DNA of 64,000 nucleotides from assembly GCA_964017155.1 (NCBI GenBank), contig OZ024860.1:53810056-53874055 (forward strand). The letters run 5' to 3'. The notes below the pieces were generated by a model. The model was not told where the DNA came from, made no database searches, and saw only the letters and a program-made list of their open reading frames with translations. The DNA is from Oasisia sp. SBJ-2009 (lineage: Eukaryota > Annelida > Polychaeta > Sabellida > Siboglinidae). Below are positions 51,028 to 62,296 of the stretch, piece after piece. A program made the position numbers and the translations under genes. Positions within the stretch are counted from its first letter, which is position 1, and every line of letters begins with the position of its first letter.

Positions 51028-53942
51028 GGTCGCCAAATGCCTCGTCACCTCATCTAGTTAGTGGTTCATTATTACTCCCGCCGTTTACCCAGCGGTCGGC
51101 ACGGAATTCTGTTGAAAATAATGTAAACAGACTTCCCCAACTGATCCCCCGTAGACGGATCGGACTTTGTCGTTTTCCTCGATTTGTTTCCAAAAGTTGG
51201 CAAGACGACGCGCACGGTCAGATGGTTTCGTCGAGAGAGTCGTAGTTACACTCCGTGCGTGAAATACGCCCGAGAAGACCGACCGGCGCGTCGAACTTGG
51301 CCGTTTCTCTCGATTCACAAAACTGATCTCCCGTAGACGGATCGGACTTTGTCGTTTTCCTCGATTTGTGCAACTATCACCCTGTTAAGGTCGCCAAGTG
51401 CCTCGTCACCTCATCTAGTTAGTGGTTCATTATTACTCCCGCCGTTTACCCAGCGGTCGGCACGGAATTCTGTTGAAAAGAATGTAAACATACTTCCCCA
51501 ACTGATCCCCCGTAGACGGATCGGACTTTGTCGTTTTGCTCGATTTGTTTCCAAAAGTTGGCAAGACGACGCGCACGGTCAGTTGGTTTCGTCGAGAGAG
51601 TCGTAGTTACACTCCGTGCGTGGAATACGCCCGAGAAGACCGACCGGCGAGTCGAACGTGGCCGTTTCTCTCGATTCTCAAAACTGATCCCCCGTAGACG
51701 GATCGGACTTTGTCGTTTTCCTCGATTTGTGCAACTATCACCCTGTTAAGGTCGCCAAATGCCTCGTCACCTCATCTAGTTAGTGGTTCATTATTACTCC
51801 CGCCGTTTACCCAGCGGTCGCCACGGAATTCTGTTGAAAAGAATGTAAACAGACATTTACGCTTCCCCAACTGATCCCCCGTAGACTGATCGGACTTTGT
51901 CGTTTTCCTCGATTTGTTTCCAAAAGTTGGCAAGACGACGCGCACGGTCAGTTGGTTTCGTCGAGAGAGTCGTAGTTACACCCCTTGCGTGGCACACGCC
52001 CGAGAAGACCGACCGGCGCGTCGAACTTGGCCGTTTCTCTCGATTCTCAAAACTGATCCCCCGTAGACGGATCGGACTTTGTCGTTTTCCTCGATTTGTG
52101 CAACTATCACCCTGTTAAGGTCGCCAAATGTCTTGACACCTCATCTAGTTAGTGGTTCATTATTACTCCCGCCGTTTACCCAGCGGTCGCCACGGAATTC
52201 TGTTGAAAAGAATGTAAACAGACATTTACGCTTCCCCAACTGATCCCCCGTTGACGGATCGGACTTTGTCGTTTTCCTCGATATGTTTCCAAAAGTTGGC
52301 AAGACGACGCGCACGGTCAGTTGGTTTCGTCGAGAGAGTCGTAGTTACACCCCTTGCGTGGCACACGCCCGAGAAGACCGACCGGCGCGTCGAACTTGGC
52401 CGTTTCTCTCGATTCTCAAAACTGATCCCCCGTAGACGGATCGGACTTTGTCGTTTTCCTCGATTTGTGCAACTATCACCCTGTTAAGGTCGCCAAATGT
52501 CTTGACACCTCATCTAGTTAGTGGTTCATTATTACTCCCGCCGTTTACCCAGCGGTCGCCACGGAATTATGTTGAAAAGAATGTAAACAGACATTTACGC
52601 TTCCCCAACTGATCCCCCGTTGACGGATCGGACTTTGTCGTTTTGCTCGATTTGTTTCCAAAAGTTGGCAAGACGACGCGCACGGTCAGTTGGTTTCGTC
52701 GAGAGAGTCGTAGTTACACCCCTTGCGTGGCACACGCCCGAGAAGACCGACCGGCGCGTCGAACTTGGCCGTTTCTCTCGATTCTCAAAACTGATCCCCC
52801 GTAGACGGATCGGACTTTGTCGTTTTCCTCGATTTGTGCAACTATCACCCTGTTAAGGTCGCCAAATGTCTTGACACCTCATCTAGTTAGTGGTTCATTA
52901 TTACTCCCGCCGTTTACCCAGCGGTCGCCACGGAATTCTGTTGAAAAGAATGTAAACAGACATTTACGCTTCCCCAACTGATCCCCCGTTGACGGATCGG
53001 ACTTTGTCGTTTTCCTCGATATGTTTCCAAAAGTTGGCAAGACGACGCGCACGGTCAGTTGGTTTCGTCGAGAGAGTCGTAGTTACACCCCTTGCGTGGC
53101 ACACGCCCGAGAAGACCGACCGGCGCGTCGAACTTGGCCGTTTCTCTCGATTCTCAAAACTGATCCCCCGTAGACGGATCGGACTTTGTCGTTTTCCTCG
53201 ATTTGTGCAACTATCACCCTGTTAAGGTCGCCAAATGTCTTGACACCTCATCTAGTTAGTGGTTCATTATTACTCCCGCCGTTTACCCAGCGGTCGCCAC
53301 GGAATTATGTTGAAAAGAATGTAAACAGACATTTACGCTTCCCCAACTGATCCCCCGTTGACGGATCGGACTTTGTCGTTTTGCTCGATTTGTTTCCAAA
53401 AGTTGCAAAGACGACGCGCACGGTCAGTTGGTTTCGTCGAGAGAGTCGTAGTTACACTCCGTGCGTGGAATACGCCAGAGAAGACCGACCGGCGCGTCGA
53501 ACTTGGCCGTTTCTCTCGATTCTCAAAACTGATCCCCCGTAAGCGGATCGGACTTTGTCGTTTTCCTCGATTTGTGCAACTATCACCCTGTTAAGGTCGC
53601 CAAATGCCTCGTCACCTCATCTAGTTAGTGGTTCATTATTACTCCCGCCGTTTACCCAGCGGTCGGCACGGAATGCTGTTGAAAAGAATGTAAACAGACT
53701 TCCCCAACTGATCCCCCGTAGACGGATCGGACTTTGTCGTTTTCCTCGATTTGTTTCCAAAAGTTGGCAAGACGACGCGCACGGTCAGTTGGTTTCGTCG
53801 AGAGAGTCGTAGTTACACTCCGTGCGAGAAGACCGACCGGCGCGTCGAACTTGGCCGTTTCTCTCGATTCTCAAAACTGATCCCCTGTAGACGGATCGGA
53901 CTTTGTGGTTTTCCTCGATTTGTGCAACTATCACCCTGTTAA
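51028..53942. repeat. Family B 2915-bp block, with 348-bp unit at its end
   Basis: Units 361, 361, five 369s, 348. gtgcgtgaaatac (near 51255) and ctgatctcccg (near 51325) recur 2915 bp later in the following block, showing that this block and its successor are duplicates. A hybrid unit near 52620-52856 joins a tcgttttgc box to the accccttgcg a-body allele. Confidence 0.85.
53595..53942. repeat. Family B 348-bp unit with 13-bp deletion, copy 3
   Basis: Same deletion at about 53825. The downstream box reads gatcccctgtagacgg, a private change. Confidence 0.86.
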
Positions 53943-55771
53943 GGTCGCCAAATGCCTCGTCACCTCATCTAGTTAGTGGTTCATTATTACTCCCGCCGTT
54001 TACCCAGCGGTCGGCACGGAATTCTGTTGAAAATAATGTAAACAGACTTCCCCAACTGATCCCCCGTAGACGGATCGGACTTTGTCGTTTTCCTCGATTT
54101 GTTTCCAAAAGTTGGCAAGACGACGCGCACGGTCAGATGGTTTCGTCGAGAGAGTCGTAGTTACACTCCGTGCGTGAAATACGCCCGAGAAGACCGACCG
54201 GCGCGTCGAACTTGGCCGTTTCTCTCGATTCACAAAACTGATCTCCCGTAGACGGATCGGACTTTGTCGTTTTCCTCGATTTGTGCAACTATCACCCTGT
54301 TAAGGTCGCCAAGTGCCTCGTCACCTCATCTAGTTAGTGGTTCATTATTACTCCCGCCGTTTACCCAGCGGTCGGCACGGAATTCTGTTGAAAAGAATGT
54401 AAACATACTTCCCCAACTGATCCCCCGTAGACGGATCGGACTTTGTCGTTTTGCTCGATTTGTTTCCAAAAGTTGGCAAGACGACGCGCACGGTCAGTTG
54501 GTTTCGTCGAGAGAGTCGTAGTTACACTCCGTGCGTGGAATACGCCCGAGAAGACCGACCGGCGAGTCGAACGTGGCCGTTTCTCTCGATTCTCAAAACT
54601 GATCCCCCGTAGACGGATCGGACTTTGTCGTTTTCCTCGATTTGTGCAACTATCACCCTGTTAAGGTCGCCAAATGCCTCGTCACCTCATCTAGTTAGTG
54701 GTTCATTATTACTCCCGCCGTTTACCCAGCGGTCGCCACGGAATTCTGTTGAAAAGAATGTAAACAGACATTTACGCTTCCCCAACTGATCCCCCGTAGA
54801 CTGATCGGACTTTGTCGTTTTCCTCGATTTGTTTCCAAAAGTTGGCAAGACGACGCGCACGGTCAGTTGGTTTCGTCGAGAGAGTCGTAGTTACACCCCT
54901 TGCGTGGCACACGCCCGAGAAGACCGACCGGCGCGTCGAACTTGGCCGTTTCTCTCGATTCTCAAAACTGATCCCCCGTAGACGGATCGGACTTTGTCGT
55001 TTTCCTCGATTTGTGCAACTATCACCCTGTTAAGGTCGCCAAATGTCTTGACACCTCATCTAGTTAGTGGTTCATTATTACTCCCGCCGTTTACCCAGCG
55101 GTCGCCACGGAATTCTGTTGAAAAGAATGTAAACAGACATTTACGCTTCCCCAACTGATCCCCCGTTGACGGATCGGACTTTGTCGTTTTCCTCGATATG
55201 TTTCCAAAAGTTGGCAAGACGACGCGCACGGTCAGTTGGTTTCGTCGAGAGAGTCGTAGTTACACCCCTTGCGTGGCACACGCCCGAGAAGACCGACCGG
55301 CGCGTCGAACTTGGCCGTTTCTCTCGATTCTCAAAACTGATCCCCCGTAGACGGATCGGACTTTGTCGTTTTCCTCGATTTGTGCAACTATCACCCTGTT
55401 AAGGTCGCCAAATGTCTTGACACCTCATCTAGTTAGTGGTTCATTATTACTCCCGCCGTTTACCCAGCGGTCGCCACGGAATTATGTTGAAAAGAATGTA
55501 AACAGACATTTACGCTTCCCCAACTGATCCCCCGTTGACGGATCGGACTTTGTCGTTTTGCTCGATTTGTTTCCAAAAGTTGGCAAGACGACGCGCACGG
55601 TCAGTTGGTTTCGTCGAGAGAGTCGTAGTTACACTCCGTGCGTGGAATACGCCAGAGAAGACCGACCGGCGCGTCGAACTTGGCCGTTTCTCTCGATTCT
55701 CAAAACTGATCCCCCGTAGACGGATCGGATTTTGTGGTTTTCCTCGATTTGTGCAACTATCACCCTGTTAA
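53943..55771. repeat. Family B partial copy of the 51028 block
   Basis: Units 361, 361, 369, 369, 369. It carries the same gtgcgtgaaatac (near 54170) and ctgatctcccg (near 54240) markers, then switches to the 1091-bp pattern. Confidence 0.82.
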
Positions 55772-58700
55772 GGTCGCCAAATGCCTCGTCACCTCATCTA
55801 GTTAGTGGTTCATTATTACTCCCGCCGTTTACCCAGCGGTCGGCACGGAATTCTGTTGAAAATAATGTAAACAGACTTCCCCAACTGATCCCCCGTACAC
55901 GGATCGGACTTTGTCGTTTTGCTCGATTTGTTTCCAAAAGTTGGCAAGACGACGCGCACGGTCAGATGGTTTCGTCGAGAGAGTCGTAGTTACACTCCGT
56001 GCGTGGAATACGCCCGAGAAGACCGACCGGCGCGTCGAACTTGGCCGTTTCTCTCGATTCACAAAACTGATCCCCGGTAGACGGATCGGACTTTGTCGTT
56101 TTCCTCGATTTGTGCAACTATCACCCTGTTAAGGTCGCCAAGTGCCTCGTCACCTCATCTAGTTAGTGGTTCATTATTACTCCCGCCGTTTACCCAGCGG
56201 TCGGCACGGAATTCTGTTGAAAAGAATGTAAACATACTTCCCCAACTGATCCCCCGTAGACGGATCGGACTTTGTCGTTTTGCTCGATTTGTTTCCAAAA
56301 GTTGGCAAGACGACGCGCACGGTCAGTTGGTTTCGTCGAGAGAGTCGTAGTTACACTCCGTGCGTGGAATACGCCCGAGAAGACCGACCGGCGAGTCGAA
56401 CGTGGCCGTTTCTCTCGATTCTCAAAACTGATCCCCCGTAGACGGATCGGACTTTGTCGTTTTCCTCGATTTGTGCAACTATCACCCTGTTAAGGTCGCC
56501 AAATGCCTCGTCACCTCATCTAGTTAGTGGTTCATTATTACTCCCGCCGTTTACCCAGCGGTCGCCACGGAATTATGTTGAAAAGAATGTAAACAGACAT
56601 TTACGCTTCCCCAACTGATCCCCCGTTGACGGATCGGACTTTGTCGTTTTGCTCGATTTGTTTCCAAAAGTTGGCAAGACGACGCGCACGGTCAGTTGGT
56701 TTCGTCGAGAGAGTCGTAGTTACACTCCGTGCGTGGAATACGCCAGAGAAGACCGACCGGCGCGTCGAACTTGGCCGTTTCTCTCGATTCTCAAAACTGA
56801 TCCCCCGTAGACGGATCGGACTTTGTGGTTTTCCTCGATTTGTGCAACTATCACCCTGTTAAGGTCGCCAAATGCCTCGTCACCTCATCTAGTTAGTGGT
56901 TCATTATTACTCCCGCCGTTTACCCAGCGGTCGGCACGGAATTCTGTTGAAAATAATGTAAACAGACTTCCCCAACTGATCCCCCGTACACGGATCGGAC
57001 TTTGTCGTTTTCCTCGATTTGTTTCCAAAAGTTGGCAAGACGACGCGCACGGTCAGATGGTTTCGTCGAGAGAGTCGTAGTTACACTCCGTGCGTGGAAT
57101 ACGCCCGAGAAGACCGACCGGCGCGTCGAACTTGGCCGTTTCTCTCGATTCACAAAACTGATCCCCGGTAGACGGATCGGACTTTGTCGTTTTCCTCGAT
57201 TTGTGCAACTATCACCCTGTTAAGGTCGCCAAGTGCCTCGTCACCTCATCTAGTTAGTGGTTCATTATTACTCCCGCCGTTTACCCAGCGGTCGGCACGG
57301 AATTCTGTTGAAAAGAATGTAAACATACTTCCCCAACTGATCCCCCGTAGACGGATCGGACTTTGTCGTTTTGCTCGATTTGTTTCCAAAAGTTGGCAAG
57401 ACGACGCGCACGGTCAGTTGGTTTCGTCGAGAGAGTCGTAGTTACACTCCGTGCGTGGAATACGCCCGAGAAGACCGACCGGCGAGTCGAACGTGGCCGT
57501 TTCTCTCGATTCTCAAAACTGATCCCCCGTAGACGGATCGGACTTTGTCGTTTTCCTCGATTTGTGCAACTATCACCCTGTTAAGGTCGCCAAATGCCTC
57601 GTCACCTCATCTAGTTAGTGGTTCATTATTACTCCCGCCGTTTACCCAGCGGTCGCCACGGAATTATGTTGAAAAGAATGTAAACAGACATTTACGCTTC
57701 CCCAACTGATCCCCCGTTGACGGATCGGACTTTGTCGTTTTGCTCGATTTGTTTCCAAAAGTTGGCAAGACGACGCGCACGGTCAGTTGGTTTCGTCGAG
57801 AGAGTCGTAGTTACACTCCGTGCGTGGAATACGCCAGAGAAGACCGACCGGCGCGTCGAACTTGGCCGTTTCTCTCGATTCTCAAAACTGATCCCCCGTA
57901 GACGGATCGGACTTTGTGGTTTTCCTCGATTTGTGCAACTATCACCCTGTTAAGGTCGCCAAATGCCTCGTCACCTCATCTAGTTAGTGGTTCATTATTA
58001 CTCCCGCCGTTTACCCAGCGGTCGGCACGGAATTATGTTGAAAATAATGTAAACAGACTTCCCCAACTGATCCCCCGTACACGGATCGGACTTTGTCGTT
58101 TTCCTCGATTTGTTTCCAAAAGTTGGCAAGACGACGCGCACGGTCAGATGGTTTCGTCGAGAGAGTCGTAGTTACACTCCGTGCGTGGAATACGCCCGAG
58201 AAGACCGACCGGCGCGTCGAACTTGGCCGTTTCTCTCGATTCACAAAACTGATCCCCCGTAGACGGATCGGACTTTGTCGTTTTCCTCGATTTGTGCAAC
58301 TATCACCCTGTTAAGGTCGCCAAGTGCCTCGTCACCTCATCTAGTTAGTGGTTCATTATTACTCCCGCCGTTTACCCAGCGGTCGGCACGGAATTCTGTT
58401 GAAAAGAATGTAAACATACTTCCCCAACTGATCCCCCGTAGACGGATCGGACTTTGTCGTTTTGCTCGATTTGTTTCCAAAAGTTGGCAAGACGACGCGC
58501 ACGGTCAGATGGTTTCGTCGAGAGAGTCGTAGTTACACTCCGTGCGTGGAATACGCCCGAGAAGACCGACCGGCGCGTCGAACTTGGCCGTTTCTCTCGA
58601 TTCACAAAACTGATCCCCGGTAGACGGATCGGACTTTGTCGTTTTCCTCGATTTGTGCAACTATCACCCTGTTAAGGTCGCCAAATGCCTCGTCACCTCA

Positions 58701-60135
58701 TCTAGTTAGTGGTTCATTATTACTCCCGCCGTTTACCCAGCGGTCGCCACGGAATTATGTTGAAAAGAATGTAAACAGACATTTACGCTTCCCCAACTGA
58801 TCCCCCGTTGACGGATCGGACTTTGTCGTTTTGCTCGATTTGTTTCCAAAAGTTGGCAAGACGACGCGCACGGTCAGTTGGTTTCGTCGAGAGAGTCGTA
58901 GTTACACTCCGTGCGTGGAATACGCCAGAGAAGACCGACCGGCGCGTCGAACTTGGCCGTTTCTCTCGATTCTCAAAACTGATCCCCCGTAGACGGATCG
59001 GACTTTGTGGTTTTCCTCGATTTGTGCAACTATCACCCTGTTAAGGTCGCCAAATGCCTCGTCACCTCATCTAGTTAGTGGTTCATTATTACTCCCGCCG
59101 TTTACCCAGCGGTCGGCACGGAATTCTGTTGAAAATAATGTAAACAGACTTCCCCAACTGATCCCCCGTACACGGATCGGACTTTGTCGTTTTCCTCGAT
59201 TTGTTTCCAAAAGTTGGCAAGACGACGCGCACGGTCAGATGGTTTCGTCGAGAGAGTCGTAGTTACACTCCGTGCGTGGAATACGCCCGAGAAGACCGAC
59301 CGGCGCGTCGAACTTGGCCGTTTCTCTCGATTCACAAAACTGATCCCCCGTAGACGGATCGGACTTTGTCGTTTTCCTCGATTTGTGCAACTATCACCCT
59401 GTTAAGGTCGCCAAGTGCCTCGTCACCTCATCTAGTTAGTGGTTCATTATTACTCCCGCCGTTTACCCAGCGGTCGGCACGGAATTCTGTTGAAAAGAAT
59501 GTAAACATACTTCCCCAACTGATCCCCCGTAGACGGATCGGACTTTGTCGTTTTGCTCGATTTGTTTCCAAAAGTTGGCAAGACGACGCGCACGGTCAGA
59601 TGGTTTCGTCGAGAGAGTCGTAGTTACACTCCGTGCGTGGAATACGCCCGAGAAGACCGACCGGCGCGTCGAACTTGGCCGTTTCTCTCGATTCACAAAA
59701 CTGATCCCCGGTAGACGGATCGGACTTTGTCGTTTTCCTCGATTTGTGCAACTATCACCCTGTTAAGGTCGCCAAATGCCTCGTCACCTCATCTAGTTAG
59801 TGGTTCATTATTACTCCCGCCGTTTACCCAGCGGTCGCCACGGAATTATGTTGAAAAGAATGTAAACAGACATTTACGCTTCCCCAACTGATCCCCCGTT
59901 GACGGATCGGACTTTGTCGTTTTGCTCGATTTGTTTCCAAAAGTTGGCAAGACGACGCGCACGGTCAGTTGGTTTCGTCGAGAGAGTCGTAGTTACACTC
60001 CGTGCGTGGAATACGCCAGAGAAGACCGACCGGCGCGTCGAACTTGGCCGTTTCTCTCGATTCTCAAAACTGATCCCCCGTAGACGGATCGGACTTTGTG
60101 GTTTTCCTCGATTTGTGCAACTATCACCCTGTTAA
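55772..60135. repeat. Family B HOR: four 1091-bp copies
   Basis: 361 + 361 + 369 bp, four times (ends at 56862, 57953, 59044, 60135). The first 361 unit of each has gaaaataatg and the box core gtacacgg (near 55896, 56987, 58078, 59169). The first two copies have ggcgagtcgaacg in the second unit; the last two have cagatgg and gattcacaa instead, so the HOR itself has two sub-versions. Confidence 0.9.
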
Positions 60136-62296
60136 GGTCGCCAAATGCCTCGTCACCTCATCTAGTTAGTGGTTCATTATTACTCCCGCCGTTTACCCAG
60201 CGGTCGGCACGGAATTCTGTTGAAAATAATGTAAACAGACTTCCCCAACTGATCCCCCGTACACGGATCGGACTTTGTCGTTTTCCTCGATTTGTTTCCA
60301 AAAGTTGGCAAGACGACGCGCACGGTCAGATGGTTTCGTCGAGAGAGTCGTAGTTACACTCCGTGCGTGGAATACGCCCGAGAAGACCGACCGGCGCGTC
60401 GAACTTGGCCGTTTCTCTCGATTCACAAAACTGATCCCCCGTAGACGGATCGGACTTTGTCGTTTTCCTCGATTTGTGCAACTATCACCCTGTTAAGGTC
60501 GCCAAGTGCCTCGTCACCTCATCTAGTTAGTGGTTCATTATTACTCCCGCCGTTTACCCAGCGGTCGGCACGGAATTCTGTTGAAAAGAATGTAAACATA
60601 CTTCCCCAACTGATCCCCCGTAGACGGATCGGACTTTGTCGTTTTGCTCGATTTGTTTCCAAAAGTTGGCAAGACGACGCGCACGGTCAGATGGTTTCGT
60701 CGAGAGAGTCGTAGTTACACTCCGTGCGTGGAATACGCCCGAGAAGACCGACCGGCGCGTCGAACTTGGCCGTTTCTCTCGATTCACAAAACTGATCCCC
60801 GGTAGACGGATCGGACTTTGTCGTTTTCCTCGATTTGTGCAACTATCACCCTGTTAAGGTCGCCAAGTGCCTCGTCACCTCATCTAGTTAGTGGTTCATT
60901 ATTACTCCCGCCGTTTACCCAGCGGTCGGCACGGAATTCTGTTGAAAAGAATGTAAACATACTTCCCCAACTGATCCCCCGTAGACGGATCGGACTTTGT
61001 CGTTTTGCTCGATTTGTTTCCAAAAGTTGGCAAGACGACGCGCACGGTCAGTTGGTTTCGTCGAGAGAGTCGTAGTTACACTCCGTGCGTGGAATACGCC
61101 CGAGAAGACCGACCGGCGAGTCGAACGTGGCCGTTTCTCTCGATTCTCAAAACTGATCCCCCGTAGACGGATCGGACTTTGTCGTTTTCCTCGATTTGTG
61201 CAACTATCACCCTGTTAAGGTCGCCAAATGCCTCGTCACCTCATCTAGTTAGTGGTTCATTATTACTCCCGCCGTTTACCCAGCGGTCGCCACGGAATTC
61301 TGTTGAAAAGAATGTAAACAGACATTTACGCTTCCCCAACTGATCCCCCGTAGACTGATCGGACTTTGTCGTTTTCCTCGATTTGTTTCCAAAAGTTGGC
61401 AAGACGACGCGCACGGTCAGTTGGTTTCGTCGAGAGAGTCGTAGTTACACCCCTTGCGTGGCACACGCCCGAGAAGACCGACCGGCGCGTCGAACTTGGC
61501 CGTTTCTCTCGATTCTCAAAACTGATCCCCCGTAGACGGATCGGACTTTGTCGTTTTCCTCGATTTGTGCAACTATCACCCTGTTAAGGTCGCCAAATGT
61601 CTTGACACCTCATCTAGTTAGTGGTTCATTATTACTCCCGCCGTTTACCCAGCGGTCGGCACGGAATTCTGTTGAAAAGAATGTAAACAGACTTCCCCAA
61701 CTGATCCCCCGTAGACGGATCGGACTTTGTCGTTTTCCTCGATTTGTTTCCAAAAGTTGGCAAGACGACGCGCACGGTCAGTTGGTTTCGTCGAGAGAGT
61801 CGTAGTTACACTCCGTGCGTGGAATACGCCCGAGAAGACCGACCGGCGCGTCGAACTTGGCCGTTTCTCTCGATTCTCAAAAGTGATCCCCCGTAGACGG
61901 ATCGGACTTTGTCGTTTTCCTCGATTTGTGCAACTATCACCCTGTTAAGGTCGCCAAATGCCTCGTCACCTCATCTAGTTAGTGGTTCATTATTACTCCC
62001 GCCGTTTACCCAGCGGTCGGCACGGAATGCTGTTGAAAAGAATGTAAACAGACTTCCCCAACTGATCCCCCGTAGACGGATCGGACTTTGTCGTTTTCCT
62101 CGATTTGTTTCCAAAAGTTGGCAAGACGACGCGCACGGTCAGTTGGTTTCGTCGAGAGAGTCGTAGTTACACTCCGTGCGAGAAGACCGACCGGCGCGTC
62201 GAACTTGGCCGTTTCTCTCGATTCTCAAAACTGATCCCCCGTAGACGGATCGGACTTTGTGGTTTTCCTCGATTTGTGCAACTATCACCCTGTTAA
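60136..62296. repeat. Family B mixed block between 1091-bp copies
   Basis: Units 361, 361, 361, 369, 361, 348. It begins as a fifth 1091-bp copy, continues with the ggcgagtcgaacg and gtagactgatc units, and ends in the fourth 348-bp unit. Contains the only b2-head/b1-tail recombinant that I noticed (61588-61690). Confidence 0.83.
61949..62296. repeat. Family B 348-bp unit with 13-bp deletion, copy 4
   Basis: Same deletion at about 62180. Unlike the first three it is followed by a gtacacgg 1091-bp type copy, so its downstream flank has been exchanged. Confidence 0.86.
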
